In this document: positions 24,534 through 33,224 of the stretch, in pieces
Position numbering within the stretch: position 1 is the stretch's first letter
Layout of the letters: each line of letters starts with the position of its first letter
Assembly (NCBI RefSeq): GCF_018130505.1
Contig: NZ_JAFCKH010000002.1
Span: 62,001 to 126,000, forward strand
Length of the DNA: 64,000 nt
Reading direction: 5' to 3'
Origin: Bradyrhizobium tropiciagri
GTDB taxonomy: Bacteria > Pseudomonadota > Alphaproteobacteria > Rhizobiales > Xanthobacteraceae
The notes under the pieces: generated by a model
What the model was told of the DNA's origin: nothing
Database searches by the model: none
Seen by the model: the letters and a program-made list of their open reading frames with translations, nothing else
Translations under genes and position numbers: made by a program

Positions 24534-24998
24534 ATGTCAATGAGGCTGTTGCAAAGGCTGCGCTACGCCGACAAGTACGGTCGCGATCCGAGCCAGGCCA
24601 TCCGCTTGCTCTGGTTCTTCGTGATGTTCCTGACACCATGGGGCGCAGTTGGCTACGCGTGGCTATTCGATCTCAAGCATGGCAACGCGCAGGATGTGAT
24701 CCGTGTGCTCTGGATCCTTTCCGCCTCGCTGGTCGTGAGCGTGGCCTGCGCAATTGGAGCCCCGCTTCAGTCCTTCGATGAAGCGCAATGGATCAGGATA
24801 GCGCGCACGCATCTGTGCTTTGCCATCGTCAATACAGTCTGTCTCGCGATCCTCTTTCAGCATCACCCTGCGGTGCTGCAGGCCTGCCAAACGGCCTCCG
24901 GGTGCGGCGACTATCCCGTGGCCTTGTTGGCGATTACAGGCATGTTCTACTGCTACGCCGTCTTTTGTTACACGATCGACCTGATCTATTCCGGCTAG
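24534..24998 (+). CDS. Hypothetical four-helix membrane protein
   Basis: 154 residues from ATG 24534 (MSMRLLQRLRYADKYGRDP, a basic cytoplasmic N-terminus). Four hydrophobic segments follow at about residues 24-44, 55-75, 90-108 and 125-150. A pair of cysteines (ACQTASGCG) lies in the loop before the last helix and could form a disulfide in the periplasm. No ribosome site is clear and the frame is open upstream. I do not recognise the family. Confidence 0.62.
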   Translation: MSMRLLQRLRYADKYGRDPSQAIRLLWFFVMFLTPWGAVGYAWLFDLKHGNAQDVIRVLWILSASLVVSVACAIGAPLQSFDEAQWIRIARTHLCFAIVNTVCLAILFQHHPAVLQACQTASGCGDYPVALLAITGMFYCYAVFCYTIDLIYSG

Positions 24999-25065
24999 GC
25001 CCGCCCGGTCGTGGGTGCTGGCACCCGGCGCGGAACGAATAGCCGTGTATCCGACTTATGGGCGT

Positions 25066-25182
25066 ATGAAGGCATTTCATTTGACCCAAGGCGGAGTCGC
25101 CGTCGGCGTCGCGCTTGCGATCACGCTGTTCGCGGCCGCCTACTACGGGTATCTGGCCTGGCTCCTGGTTTCGCCGGATTGA
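25066..25182 (+). CDS. Very small single-pass membrane protein
   Basis: ATG at 25066 opens a 38-codon frame: a short N-terminus (MKAFHLTQGG), one hydrophobic helix (VAVGVALAITLFAAAYYGYL) and a four-residue tail before TGA. Its composition and Gly/Ala-rich helix look like a real membrane miniprotein, and it lies in an otherwise empty gap between two genes on the same strand. There is no strong ribosome site. Function unknown. Confidence 0.42.
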   Translation: MKAFHLTQGGVAVGVALAITLFAAAYYGYLAWLLVSPD

Positions 25183-25314
25183 GACTGCGCGAGCCCTTAT
25201 TCGTCAGAAGCCGTCCGATATTCCGCGCCCTCGCGCCTCACCGACACGCTGGCGTCTCGGCCCGGCTCCATGCATTCTGGTGCCCCAAGTCAACAGCATC
25301 GGGCGGGGCGCGAC

Positions 25315-25827
25315 ATGAGATTACAGGCCAATTGGTTCCGGGCGCTGGCAAGTATCGTCCTAGCGGCAGCCTCCCTGGCCGTGGGGGTTGCGCTGGCCGA
25401 GGCTGCCACCATCGTGGCGCTCGGTGCCAGCAACACCTACGGCAAGGGCGTGGCGCGCGGCGAGGCCTATCCGGCGCAGCTCCAGGCGATTCTCAGCGCG
25501 AGGGGCAAGCGGGTCCGCGTCGTCAATGCCGGCATCAATGGCGACACCACCGAGGGCATGCTGCGGCGGCTCGACAGCGTCGTGCCCAACGGCACGAGCC
25601 TCGTGATCTTCCAGCCCGGCGGCAACGACCGGCGCAAGGGCAGTCCGGACCGCAGCGGCGAGATCCAGAGCCGCCTCGCTTCGCGCGGCATTCCTGTCGT
25701 CGTGATGGGCAACGACATGCTGCGCGGCCTGCCGCATCAGCCGGACGGCGTGCATTTGACGCCCGAGGGCTATCACATGCTCGCGGAGGCCATCGCCCCG
25801 CGCGCGGCAGCCGCGATGGGCCGCTAA
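25315..25827 (+). CDS. SGNH/GDSL-family hydrolase, secreted
   Basis: A 170-residue esterase/lipase of the TesA-like group. Residues 1-30 form a signal peptide ending near ALAEA|A. The four SGNH blocks are visible: block I ALGASNTYG with nucleophile Ser, block II Gly in INAGINGDTT-like VNAGINGD, block III Asn in PGGND, and block V DGVHLTPEGY with the Asp/His pair. The protein is expected in the periplasm. A role in acyl-ester or arylester cleavage follows from the family; the substrate is unknown. It starts 19 bases before the TctC-type gene ends its upstream gap and may be co-transcribed with it. Confidence 0.87.
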   Translation: MRLQANWFRALASIVLAAASLAVGVALAEAATIVALGASNTYGKGVARGEAYPAQLQAILSARGKRVRVVNAGINGDTTEGMLRRLDSVVPNGTSLVIFQPGGNDRRKGSPDRSGEIQSRLASRGIPVVVMGNDMLRGLPHQPDGVHLTPEGYHMLAEAIAPRAAAAMGR

Positions 25828-25845
25828 CGTAAAGCCAAGGAGCGA

Positions 25846-26835
25846 ATGTTGCCGGAGATTTCCCGCCGCCCGTTTCTGCAGTTCGCGCTCGGTGCCGCGA
25901 CGCTGCCATTCGCGTCCGCCGCCAGGGCGGAAACCTTTCCCGCGCGCCCGATCACCATGATCGTGCCGTTCGCGGCGGGCGGGCCGACCGACGTGCTGGC
26001 GCGGATCATCGCCGAATACATGCGCGCGAGCCTCGGCCATCCCGTGGTGATCGAGAACATCACCGGCGCCTCGGGCACGGTGGCGGGGCTGCGGGCGGCG
26101 CGCGCGGCCGCCGACGGCTACACCATCACGATCGGACACTGGGGCACGCATTGCCTCAACGGCGCGATCTACCAGCTGCAATATGACGTCCGCGAATTCG
26201 CCCCCGTCGCGCTGATCGCGAGCGGGCCGCAGCTCATCATCGGCCGGCCGGACCTGCCGGCGCAGAATCTGAAGGAGCTGGTCGGCTGGCTCAAGGCCAA
26301 TGGCGGCAAGGCGACGTCAGGCACCGCGGGCCCGGGCTCCGGCGCGCATGTCGCCGGCGTGTTCTTCCAGCAGCTGACGGACACGAATTTCTCCTTCGTG
26401 CCGTATCGCGGCGCCGGCCCGGCGCTCAACGATCTGATGGCCTCCCATATCGACATCATGTTCGATCAGGCCTCCAACTCGCTGCCGCAGGTGAAGAGCG
26501 GGACCGTGAAGGCGTTCGCGGTGACCGCATCGTCGCGGCTGGCATCGGCGCCGGAGATCCCGACCGTCGACGAGGCCGGCGTGCCGGGCCTCTACATCGC
26601 CTATTGGCACGGCATCTGGGCTCCGAAGGGCACGCCGGATGAGATCGTCTCGACGCTGTCCAAGGCGGTGATGGCCGCGCTCGCCGAGCCCGCGGTCGTC
26701 AAGCGCTTTGCCCAGCTCGGCCAGGAGATCCCGCCGCCGGACAAGCAAAGTCCAGCCGCGTTGCGCAGCCATCAGGCCGCCGAGGTCGAGAAGTGGTGGC
26801 CGATCGTGAAGTCGGCCAACATCAAGGCGGAGTAG
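25846..26835 (+). CDS. TctC/Bug-type tripartite tricarboxylate transporter binding protein
   Basis: A 329-residue periplasmic solute receptor. The N-terminus SRRPFLQFALGAATLPFASA looks like a Tat or Sec signal. The Bug family strand-loop PARPITMIVPFAAGGPTDVLAR, VVIENITGASGTVAG and YDVREFAPVALIA are typical. It lies 18 bases after the SGNH hydrolase gene. No TctA/TctB membrane genes are nearby, which is normal for the large orphan Bug family. The ligand is probably a carboxylate or related small molecule and cannot be read from the sequence. Confidence 0.9.
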   Translation: MLPEISRRPFLQFALGAATLPFASAARAETFPARPITMIVPFAAGGPTDVLARIIAEYMRASLGHPVVIENITGASGTVAGLRAARAAADGYTITIGHWGTHCLNGAIYQLQYDVREFAPVALIASGPQLIIGRPDLPAQNLKELVGWLKANGGKATSGTAGPGSGAHVAGVFFQQLTDTNFSFVPYRGAGPALNDLMASHIDIMFDQASNSLPQVKSGTVKAFAVTASSRLASAPEIPTVDEAGVPGLYIAYWHGIWAPKGTPDEIVSTLSKAVMAALAEPAVVKRFAQLGQEIPPPDKQSPAALRSHQAAEVEKWWPIVKSANIKAE

Positions 26836-26978
26836 GCGGGTACTCTCTGCTTCGCATCGCCGTATCGCGCACGGATTCGTGACCATCGCCGCGACCTGCG
26901 CGATCAACGACAAACTATTCGCAAGCAACGGTTTTGCCGCCGCTCGGACTTTTGAAGTAAGCCGAAGGTCCGGTGCCT

Positions 26979-26996
26979 CCGTCATCCAACTGTCAT
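26979..26996 (+). promoter_or_regulatory. PHO box upstream of pstS
   Basis: CCGTCATCCAACTGTCAT contains two 7-base direct repeats (CCGTCAT and CTGTCAT) separated by 4 bases, which is the architecture of a PhoB-binding PHO box (CTGTCAT-N4-CTGTCAT). It is 81 bases before the pstS ATG. Phosphate-starvation control is therefore likely. Confidence 0.72.
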
Positions 26997-27077
26997 GGGC
27001 GTTCGGAACAACGTGCGCACGCTCTACGCGAGCATTTCAATGACGCGAGCTCCTCGCGTTCCCCCACGGAGATCACC

Positions 27078-28088
27078 ATGAAATTCGTCAAGACTGTGCT
27101 AGCCGCCGGCCTGGTGGCGATGGCGTCGCCAAGCTTTGCAACCGACATCACCGGTGCCGGCTCCACGTTCATCTTCCCCGTCCTCTCCAAATGGGCCGAC
27201 GCCTACAAGAAGGATTCGGGCAGCGGCGTGAACTACCAGTCGATCGGCTCGGGCGCCGGCATCAAGCAGATCGAAGCCAACACCGTGACCTTCGGCGCCA
27301 CCGACGCGCCGCTGAAGTCCGACCAGTTGCAGAAGGATGGCCTCGCGCAGTGGCCGATGATCATGGGCGCGATCGTTCCGGTGGTGAACATCGACGGCGT
27401 GAAGGCCGGCGATCTCGTGCTCGACGGTCCGACGCTCGCCGACATCTATCTCGGCAAGATCACCAAATGGGATGACGCGGCGATCAAGAAGCTGAACCCG
27501 AAGGCGAAGCTTCCGTCGGAGGCGATCTCGGTGGTGCATCGCGCGGACGGTTCGGGAACGACCTTCAACTTCACCGACTATCTGAGCAAGGTCAGCGCGG
27601 ACTGGAAGAGCAAGGTCGGCTCCGGCACGGCGGTCGAATGGCCGGTCGGCGTCGGCGCCAAGGGCAACGAAGGCGTCGCGGGCAACATCGCGCAGGCCAA
27701 GAACTCGATCGGCTATGTCGAATATGCCTACGCCAAGCAGAACAAGCTGACCTTCACGGCGCTGATCAACAAGGCCGGCAAGACCGTGCAGCCGACCAAC
27801 GCAGCGTTCCAGGCCGCCGCGTCGAACGCCGACTGGACCCACGCGCCCGGCTACTATCTGATCCTGACCGATCAGCCCGGCGAGAAGTCCTGGCCGATCG
27901 TGGCGTCGACCTTCATCCTCCTGCACAAGGACGCGGCCGACAAGGCGGCCTCGAAGGAAGCGCTGAAGTTCTTCAAATACGCCTTCGAGAAGGGCGGCAA
28001 GAGCGCCGAGGAACTCGACTACATCCCGATGCCCGACAGCGTCGTGAAGCAGATCGAGAAGACCTGGGCCGCCGACGTCAAGAGCTGA
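27078..28088 (+). CDS. pstS: Phosphate ABC transporter periplasmic binding protein
   Basis: Binds inorganic phosphate in the periplasm and delivers it to PstCAB. It is 336 residues with a signal peptide ([21 protein letters not shown]). Phosphate-binding loops are visible: [34 protein letters not shown], and [16 protein letters not shown]. The ATG has GGAG 8 bases upstream. Unlike usual pst operons it is followed by a terminator and then minC, so it is an orphan copy; the membrane and ATPase parts must be elsewhere. A PHO box precedes it. Confidence 0.95.
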   Translation: MKFVKTVLAAGLVAMASPSFATDITGAGSTFIFPVLSKWADAYKKDSGSGVNYQSIGSGAGIKQIEANTVTFGATDAPLKSDQLQKDGLAQWPMIMGAIVPVVNIDGVKAGDLVLDGPTLADIYLGKITKWDDAAIKKLNPKAKLPSEAISVVHRADGSGTTFNFTDYLSKVSADWKSKVGSGTAVEWPVGVGAKGNEGVAGNIAQAKNSIGYVEYAYAKQNKLTFTALINKAGKTVQPTNAAFQAAASNADWTHAPGYYLILTDQPGEKSWPIVASTFILLHKDAADKAASKEALKFFKYAFEKGGKSAEELDYIPMPDSVVKQIEKTWAADVKS

Positions 28089-28118
28089 GGCTCTCCTTTT
28101 CAAGACTCTCTACCGAAG

Positions 28119-28150
28119 GGCCGGCGTCGATGGACGCCGGCCTTTTTGTT
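28119..28150 (+). terminator. Rho-independent terminator after pstS
   Basis: A 10-bp stem GGCCGGCGTC/GACGCCGGCC with loop GATG (28119-28142) is followed directly by TTTTTGTTT. It separates pstS from the min operon. Confidence 0.88.
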
Positions 28151-28194
28151 TGGCCCACAGCGCCATCTCAAATCCGTGAAAACACCCAGCTCTG

Positions 28195-28233
28195 TTAACC
28201 ATTGGTTAACCATGCGGGCCGATTGTTAACCAT
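28195..28233 (+). promoter_or_regulatory. CtrA-type binding sites before minCDE
   Basis: TTAACCAT occurs three times (28195-28202, 28206-28213, 28226-28233). The first two form TTAA-N7-TTAA, the full CtrA consensus of alphaproteobacteria. They lie 27-65 bases before the minC ATG, which fits control of septum placement by the cell-cycle regulator. Confidence 0.65.
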
Positions 28234-28259
28234 TCGACAAGACAACTGAGTCAGGGGCG

Positions 28260-28961
28260 ATGGACGCAACTCAACAGGCCGTACGTCAGCAGGTCCGCAT
28301 GCGCGGCCGTTCCTATGTTGCGTTCGTGTTTTCGCCCGTCGTGCCGATCGTGTCCTGGCTCACCGAGATCGACGAGACCCTGGCGAAGTCGCCGGGCTTC
28401 TTCACCGGCAAGCCAATCGTGCTGGACCTGTCGGCCGTCGACCTCAGCCAGGCCGCGATCGCGCACCTCGTCGGCAGCCTTGGCGAGCGCAACATTCGCA
28501 TCCTCGGCATCGAGGGCGTCGAGGAATCCAAGCTTGCCGCCAACATGCCGCCGCTTCTGACCGGCGGCCGGGCCTGCGCGATCACCACGGTCGAGCCGCA
28601 GCCCAAGCCGGTCAAGCCCAAGGACAACAAATTGCCGTCGCTGCTGCTGGAGAGCCCGGTGCGCTCCGGCCAGTCGATCGTGTTCGCCGAGGGCGACGTC
28701 ACCGTGCTCGGCTCGGTCGGCTCCGGCGCCGAGGTCGTGGCGGGCGGCTCGATCCACGTCTACGGCACGCTGCGCGGGCGCGCGATGGCCGGCATCAACG
28801 GCAATTCGTCGGCCCGCATCTTCTGCCAGAGGATCGAGGCCGAACTGCTCGCCATCGACGGCTACTACCAGACGGCAGAGCAAATCTCGGACAGCTTGCG
28901 CAACCGGCCCGCCCAGGCGTGGCTCGAGGGCGAAATGCTGCGCATCACTGCATTGAACTGA
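28260..28961 (+). CDS. minC: Septum site-determining protein MinC
   Basis: Inhibitor of FtsZ ring assembly that works with MinD at the cell poles. It has 233 residues: N-terminal FtsZ-binding domain (about 10-105), a Pro/Lys-rich linker (VEPQPKPVKPKDNK), and the C-terminal beta-helix domain with AEGDVTVLGSVGSGAEVVAG, IHVYGTLRGRAMAGINGN and ARIFCQRIEAELLAIDG, the usual MinD-binding surface. First gene of minC-minD-minE. CtrA-type boxes precede it. Confidence 0.95.
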   Translation: MDATQQAVRQQVRMRGRSYVAFVFSPVVPIVSWLTEIDETLAKSPGFFTGKPIVLDLSAVDLSQAAIAHLVGSLGERNIRILGIEGVEESKLAANMPPLLTGGRACAITTVEPQPKPVKPKDNKLPSLLLESPVRSGQSIVFAEGDVTVLGSVGSGAEVVAGGSIHVYGTLRGRAMAGINGNSSARIFCQRIEAELLAIDGYYQTAEQISDSLRNRPAQAWLEGEMLRITALN

Positions 28962-28981
28962 TCGACCAAAAGGAGATGAGA

Positions 28982-29797
28982 ATGGCCAAGGTGTTGGTCG
29001 TAACTTCAGGAAAAGGTGGGGTCGGGAAGACAACATCCACCGCCGCGCTCGGCGCGGCGCTGGCGCAGCTGGGGCAGAACGTCGTCGTCATCGATTTCGA
29101 CGTCGGTCTGCGCAACCTCGACCTCGTGATGGGCGCAGAACGGCGGGTCGTGTTCGACCTCATCAACGTGGTGCAGGGCGTCGCCAAGCTGCCGCAGGCG
29201 CTGATCCGCGACAAGCGGCTCGAGAATCTCTGGCTGCTGCCGGCCTCGCAGACCCGCGACAAGGACGCGCTGACCGAAGACGGCGTGCGGCGGGTGATCG
29301 CGGATCTCAAGACCAAGTTCGACTATATCCTGTGCGACAGCCCGGCCGGCATCGAGCGCGGCGCGACGCTGGCGATGCGCTACGCCGATGAGGCCATCAT
29401 CGTCACCAATCCCGAAGTGTCGTCGGTGCGCGATTCAGATCGCATCATCGGCATGCTGGATTCCAAGACGGTGCGCGCCGAACGCGGCGAGCGGGTCGAG
29501 AAGCATCTCCTGGTCACTCGCTACGACGCGGCCCGCGCCGCGCGCGGCGAGATGCTGTCGATCGACGACATCCTGGAAATCCTCGCGACGCCGCTGCTCG
29601 GCATCGTTCCGGAAAGCCAGGACGTGCTGCGTGCCTCCAATGTCGGCTGTCCGGTCACGGTCAACAATGCATCGAGCGCGCCGGCGCGGGCTTACATCGA
29701 CGCGGTGCGCCGGCTGATGGGCGAGTCCATCGACATGACGGTGCCGGTCGAACGCAAGGGATTTATGGACCGGCTGCTGCGACGGAGGGCGGCATGA
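28982..29797 (+). CDS. minD: Septum site-determining ATPase MinD
   Basis: Membrane-associated ParA/MinD-type ATPase of 271 residues. The deviant Walker A is [12 protein letters not shown] near residue 10, switch I is [15 protein letters not shown], and Walker B lies in [13 protein letters not shown]. The C-terminal amphipathic helix that targets membrane is [12 protein letters not shown]. The ATG at 28982 follows AAGGAGATGAGA, a strong ribosome site, 20 bases after minC. Its stop overlaps the minE start. Confidence 0.97.
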   Translation: MAKVLVVTSGKGGVGKTTSTAALGAALAQLGQNVVVIDFDVGLRNLDLVMGAERRVVFDLINVVQGVAKLPQALIRDKRLENLWLLPASQTRDKDALTEDGVRRVIADLKTKFDYILCDSPAGIERGATLAMRYADEAIIVTNPEVSSVRDSDRIIGMLDSKTVRAERGERVEKHLLVTRYDAARAARGEMLSIDDILEILATPLLGIVPESQDVLRASNVGCPVTVNNASSAPARAYIDAVRRLMGESIDMTVPVERKGFMDRLLRRRAA

Positions 29798-30081
29798 TGA
29801 ACGTAATGCGGCTGTTCGGCGGCCGCGCTGCATCGGCGCCCGTGGCACGGGAGCGGTTGCAGATCCTGCTCGCGCATGAGCGCGGCCAGGGTAGCGGTAA
29901 GGGATCCGATCTGCTGGAGTTGCTGCGCGGCGAAATCCTCGCCGTGGTTTCCAAGCATGTCGATATCGATCCCGACAAGGTCGTGATCCGGATGGAGAGG
30001 GGCAAGTTCGTCTCGACGCTCGAGGTGGACGTCGAGGTGCCCAATGGCGTGCAACGATCGAAGATGGTGGCGGCCACATGA
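29794..30081 (+). CDS. minE: Cell division topological specificity factor MinE
   Basis: Stimulates MinD ATPase and drives pole-to-pole oscillation. It is 95 residues: an N-terminal anti-MinCD segment containing [17 protein letters not shown] and the C-terminal dimer domain ([37 protein letters not shown]). It overlaps minD by 4 bases (ATGA), a normal coupling for this operon. Confidence 0.95.
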   Translation: MMNVMRLFGGRAASAPVARERLQILLAHERGQGSGKGSDLLELLRGEILAVVSKHVDIDPDKVVIRMERGKFVSTLEVDVEVPNGVQRSKMVAAT

Positions 30082-30374
30082 CGGCAGACAGCAACAGTCA
30101 CATCGCCTGGCAGCGCGCGCAGCTGAAGAAGTTGCGCGCGGCGTTGAAGGCGGTCGAGGCGGATCAGCTCGGCAAGGCCAATTGCGGCCGCGCGACGCAG
30201 ATGACGATCGACGAATTGCAGCGCAAGATCGGCGAATCCGGCCGCTGCATCGCCGAATACGAGCGCCGCACCCGCCGCCCGCTGGCGACCGATCGCGGCA
30301 GCCTCACCAGCGTCAGCTGGGACCACTGGAACGCCAACCTGCCGATGGCCAGGCCGCAGCGGCACCGGGCCTAA
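30078..30374 (+). CDS. Small basic hypothetical protein coupled to minE
   Basis: A 98-residue, strongly basic protein. The ATG overlaps the minE stop by 4 bases (ATGA), exactly as minE overlaps minD, so it is very likely translated as the fourth gene of the min operon. A helix-rich N-terminal half ([18 protein letters not shown], then [20 protein letters not shown]) could form a short coiled coil; the C-terminal part ([19 protein letters not shown]) is unstructured. I do not recognise a family. A link to division is inferred only from position. Confidence 0.7.
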   Translation: MTADSNSHIAWQRAQLKKLRAALKAVEADQLGKANCGRATQMTIDELQRKIGESGRCIAEYERRTRRPLATDRGSLTSVSWDHWNANLPMARPQRHRA

Positions 30375-30387
30375 GGACTCTCGTGTC

Positions 30388-30468
30388 CGTCATTGCAAGC
30401 GTAGCGAAGCAATCCATCCCTCCGCATGCGCGGTGACAATGGATTGCTTCGCTGCGCTCGCAATGACG
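30388..30468. repeat. Intergenic palindrome (CGTCATTGC...GCAATGACG type)
   Basis: CGTCATTGCAAGCGTAGCGA with AGCAATCCAT on the left and the inverse on the right (ATGGATTGCTTCGCTGCGCT, GCAATGACG) enclose a short spacer. It lies between the convergent min operon and sirtuin gene. Confidence 0.7.
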
Positions 30469-30484
30469 TTGAGAGGGCCGCGCC

Positions 30485-31288
30485 CTACAGCAAGAACGCC
30501 AGCGCCGTTTTGCAACTGTCCTCGACCTTGAGCGTCAGCAACTCGTCGGCGCGGGTGCGGCCGAGATTGACGGCGGCGATCGGCAGGCCGCGCTCTCCTG
30601 CCATCCGCACGAAGCGGAATCCCGAATAGACCATCAGCGAGGAGCCGACCACCAGCATGGCGTCGGCCTGCGCCAGATGATCCTGTGCGGTGGCAACGAC
30701 GTCGCGCGACACGTTCTCGCCGAAGAACACCACGTCGGGCTTCAGCACGCCGCCGCAGGCCGCGCAGGCCGGCACCTCGAACGAAGAAAAATCCTGCTCG
30801 AGATCGGCGTCGCCGTCGGGCGCATCCGCGGCATCGAGCGCGAGCCAGGCGGGATTGCGACGCACCAGCTCGTTCTGAAATTCCTCGCGCGGCGTCGTTG
30901 CGGAGCAGCCGAGGCAGCGCACCACGTCGAGCCGTCCGTGCAGGTCGATCACTCGCCGGCTGCCCGCGGCCTGGTGCAGGCGGTCGACATTCTGGGTCAG
31001 CAGCAATTCGCTGCGGCCCTGTTCCTCGAGCCTCGCCAGCGCGCGATGCGCGCCGTTCGGCGCGGCACGGCCGAACCGCCGCCAGCCGACCATGCTGCGC
31101 GCCCAGTAGCGCTGCCGTGTGCCGGCGTCGCCCAGAAACGCCTGGATCGTGACCGGCCGCGTCCGCTTCCAGTTGCCGTCGCTGTCGCGATAGTCGGGAA
31201 TCCCGGAATTGGTGCTGCAGCCGGCCCCGGTCAGGACAAACAGGCGCTGGTGGCTGTCGATGAAATCCTGCAGGGCGGGATGTCGCAT
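30485..31288 (-). CDS. NAD-dependent protein deacylase, Sir2 family
   Basis: Removes acyl groups from lysines using NAD. It has 267 residues. NAD-binding motif GAGCSTNSGIPDYRD is near residue 20, TQNVDRLHQAAG near 100, catalytic His in DLHGRLD near 115, and a zinc module made by CLGC and CAACGG. GSSLMVYSGFRFV and AVNLGRTRAD close the Rossmann part. The pattern is that of class II sirtuins (SIRT4-like). Standalone gene, divergent from a cytochrome c gene. Confidence 0.93.
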   Translation of the reverse strand: MRHPALQDFIDSHQRLFVLTGAGCSTNSGIPDYRDSDGNWKRTRPVTIQAFLGDAGTRQRYWARSMVGWRRFGRAAPNGAHRALARLEEQGRSELLLTQNVDRLHQAAGSRRVIDLHGRLDVVRCLGCSATTPREEFQNELVRRNPAWLALDAADAPDGDADLEQDFSSFEVPACAACGGVLKPDVVFFGENVSRDVVATAQDHLAQADAMLVVGSSLMVYSGFRFVRMAGERGLPIAAVNLGRTRADELLTLKVEDSCKTALAFLL

Positions 31289-31446
31289 GGCCCCACATCT
31301 AGTGCGGCCCGTGCCGATGCGCCAGATGCTGGGGTATCGCGACAGGACCTTTCACGGCGCCCCTGCGTTGACGGCATGCCACGCGTGGCGGCACTTGCAC
31401 GCAAGCCGCTGCGCCTCACGCAAATGCGTCGCCGAAGAGGTGATCC

Positions 31447-31827
31447 ATGCGGCCAGGATTGATTGTCGCAACATGCGGAATGACGGCCATGCTGCTGTCG
31501 GCGGGCAGCGCGCAGGATGCGGGCGTCTCGGGCGAGCAGGCGTTCAACAATTCCTGCCGCACCTGCCACACCGTGAAGGACGGCGACAATCGCGCCGGCC
31601 CGAACCTGCACAACATCGTCGGCCGCAAGGCCGGATCGGCGCCGAACTATCGCTATTCCGAGGCGATGAAGTCCTCCGACATCGTCTGGGACGAAGGCAA
31701 GCTGCTGCGCTTCATCGAGGATCCCGACGCGCTGGTGTCCGGCAACGGCATGAAGCCCTACACCGGCGTGCGCTCGGAGGAAGAGCGCAAGAGGATCGTC
31801 GCCTTCCTGAAATCGCCCGGAAAGTGA
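31447..31827 (+). CDS. Class I c-type cytochrome, cytochrome c2-like
   Basis: A 126-residue periplasmic electron carrier. The signal peptide ends near residue 22 (LLSAGSAQD). The single heme site is CRTCH near residue 37, followed by GPNLHNIVGRKAGSAPNYRYSEAM and the axial Met in SGNGMKPYTG near residue 100. GAGG stands 8 bases before ATG 31447. It is a lone gene; its redox partner is unknown. Confidence 0.9.
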   Translation: MRPGLIVATCGMTAMLLSAGSAQDAGVSGEQAFNNSCRTCHTVKDGDNRAGPNLHNIVGRKAGSAPNYRYSEAMKSSDIVWDEGKLLRFIEDPDALVSGNGMKPYTGVRSEEERKRIVAFLKSPGK

Positions 31828-31847
31828 CCTTCGGCGGAATGCCGCTC

Positions 31848-33020
31848 TCACTTTGCCGGCACGACGAAAACCTGGCCGGGATAGATCAGGTTCGGATTGC
31901 GAATCTGCTGCATGTTTGCCCGATAGATCACGGCGTAACGTTGTCCGGCCCCGAACGAGCGCTGGCTGATCCGCCACAGGCTGTCACCGCGGGCCACTGT
32001 AGTGGTCGTGATCTTCGGCACGGTCACAGCGGAGGCTGACTTCACATCAGACAAGGCGGTGTCCGCCGTCGCGGTGAGTTGCGGCGTAGCTACGTCCGCA
32101 CTGCCGGACGAGGCCGGCGATGCCGACGTCGATGCGGTCCTGGTCGTGTCCGGAACGTTGAACGGCACCTCGGCACGCGCACGGACCTTGCCGGAACCGG
32201 GATCGACGTCGTCGAGCCGCACCTGATAGCTGCCGGCGGTTACGCCCTTGTTGATCGTGACCGACAGCTGCCCGGCCTCGTCGGCAGTGGCGGATGCGAT
32301 CAAGCTGCCGTTGAGATAGAGCCTGACGGTCGCGCCGGGAGCGGCCCGACCGCTCACATGGAGATTGCCATCCGGTCCGGCCTCGATGGCCGCAACGGCC
32401 ACTTTCCCGACAATCGACGGCGCGGCCACCGGTTGCGATAGCAGCTTGACCGGCTTGTCCGGCGCCATCAGCGCCACCATCGGCTGCTCTCTTGCCGCGG
32501 CCTCGAGCGCCACGGCTACGCTCTGCTTGGAGGTCACCTGCTTGCCGTCACGCGTGATGCGCAGGGTCAGGTCATGGTTTCCCGGCGGAAGCGGGCGCGG
32601 GACCATGACGAACTGGCCGGATTTGTCGGCTACCACGCGATCGTGTACCTCGCCATTGCGCAGCAATTCCACCGTTGCGCCCGGTTGCGCCCGGCCGGCG
32701 ACGACGGTCTCGCCGGTCGGTGCGACGTTGACGACGTCGAACTCCGGCACCGCGTCGCCGCCTGGTGCTGGCGACGGCCCTGCCAGCACGTCGGCCAGGG
32801 CCGCTGTCTCGGTTTGCGCCTCTGCCAACGGAGTCTTTGCCAGCGAAGTCTTGTCCCGGCCTTGCGCGGGATCGGCTGGCACCGTGGCCATCAGATGCGT
32901 GTTCGCGCCGAGGATTTGCTGAGTTTGGCGGATGCCGAAGACGAGAGCCGCCGTGCCGCCGGCGGCAAGTGCCAGCAACGGAATGGCCAGTCGTATCGTC
33001 GTGGCGTTCATGATTGCCAT
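31848..33020 (-). CDS. LysM-domain protein with two Ig-like segments
   Basis: A 390-residue exported protein. The N-terminus MNATTIRLAIPLLALAAGGT is a signal anchor. Two Ig-like/Big-type beta units begin near residues 105 (GETVVAGRAQPGATVELLRN) and 215 (GNLHVSGRAAPGATVRLYLN); they are clear internal repeats. A Ser/Thr/Ala-rich linker follows, and the C-terminal LysM domain (VARGDSLWRISQRSFGAGQR, NLIYPGQVFVVPAK) binds peptidoglycan. It probably works in the cell envelope. Relatives in rhizobia are annotated only by LysM. It converges with the cytochrome c gene. Confidence 0.88.
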   Translation of the reverse strand: MAIMNATTIRLAIPLLALAAGGTAALVFGIRQTQQILGANTHLMATVPADPAQGRDKTSLAKTPLAEAQTETAALADVLAGPSPAPGGDAVPEFDVVNVAPTGETVVAGRAQPGATVELLRNGEVHDRVVADKSGQFVMVPRPLPPGNHDLTLRITRDGKQVTSKQSVAVALEAAAREQPMVALMAPDKPVKLLSQPVAAPSIVGKVAVAAIEAGPDGNLHVSGRAAPGATVRLYLNGSLIASATADEAGQLSVTINKGVTAGSYQVRLDDVDPGSGKVRARAEVPFNVPDTTRTASTSASPASSGSADVATPQLTATADTALSDVKSASAVTVPKITTTTVARGDSLWRISQRSFGAGQRYAVIYRANMQQIRNPNLIYPGQVFVVPAK

Positions 33021-33224
33021 CCGCGGATGTCCGCGCGGCTTCGCAGCCCGGGACGAAAACTGCTCCGGTTTGCGCTACCCATCAAGTCGGATGAAAGGAT
33101 TACTTCTCTCGGGTAGTCCGGCTGACCTGGCGGCTCATCGCGAGCGGGCCGCGCGATTATATCGGCTTCGCGAAAGCCAGACGGATGTTCTCTCGGGGAT
33201 CGTGACTGACGGATCCGTGCCGGC

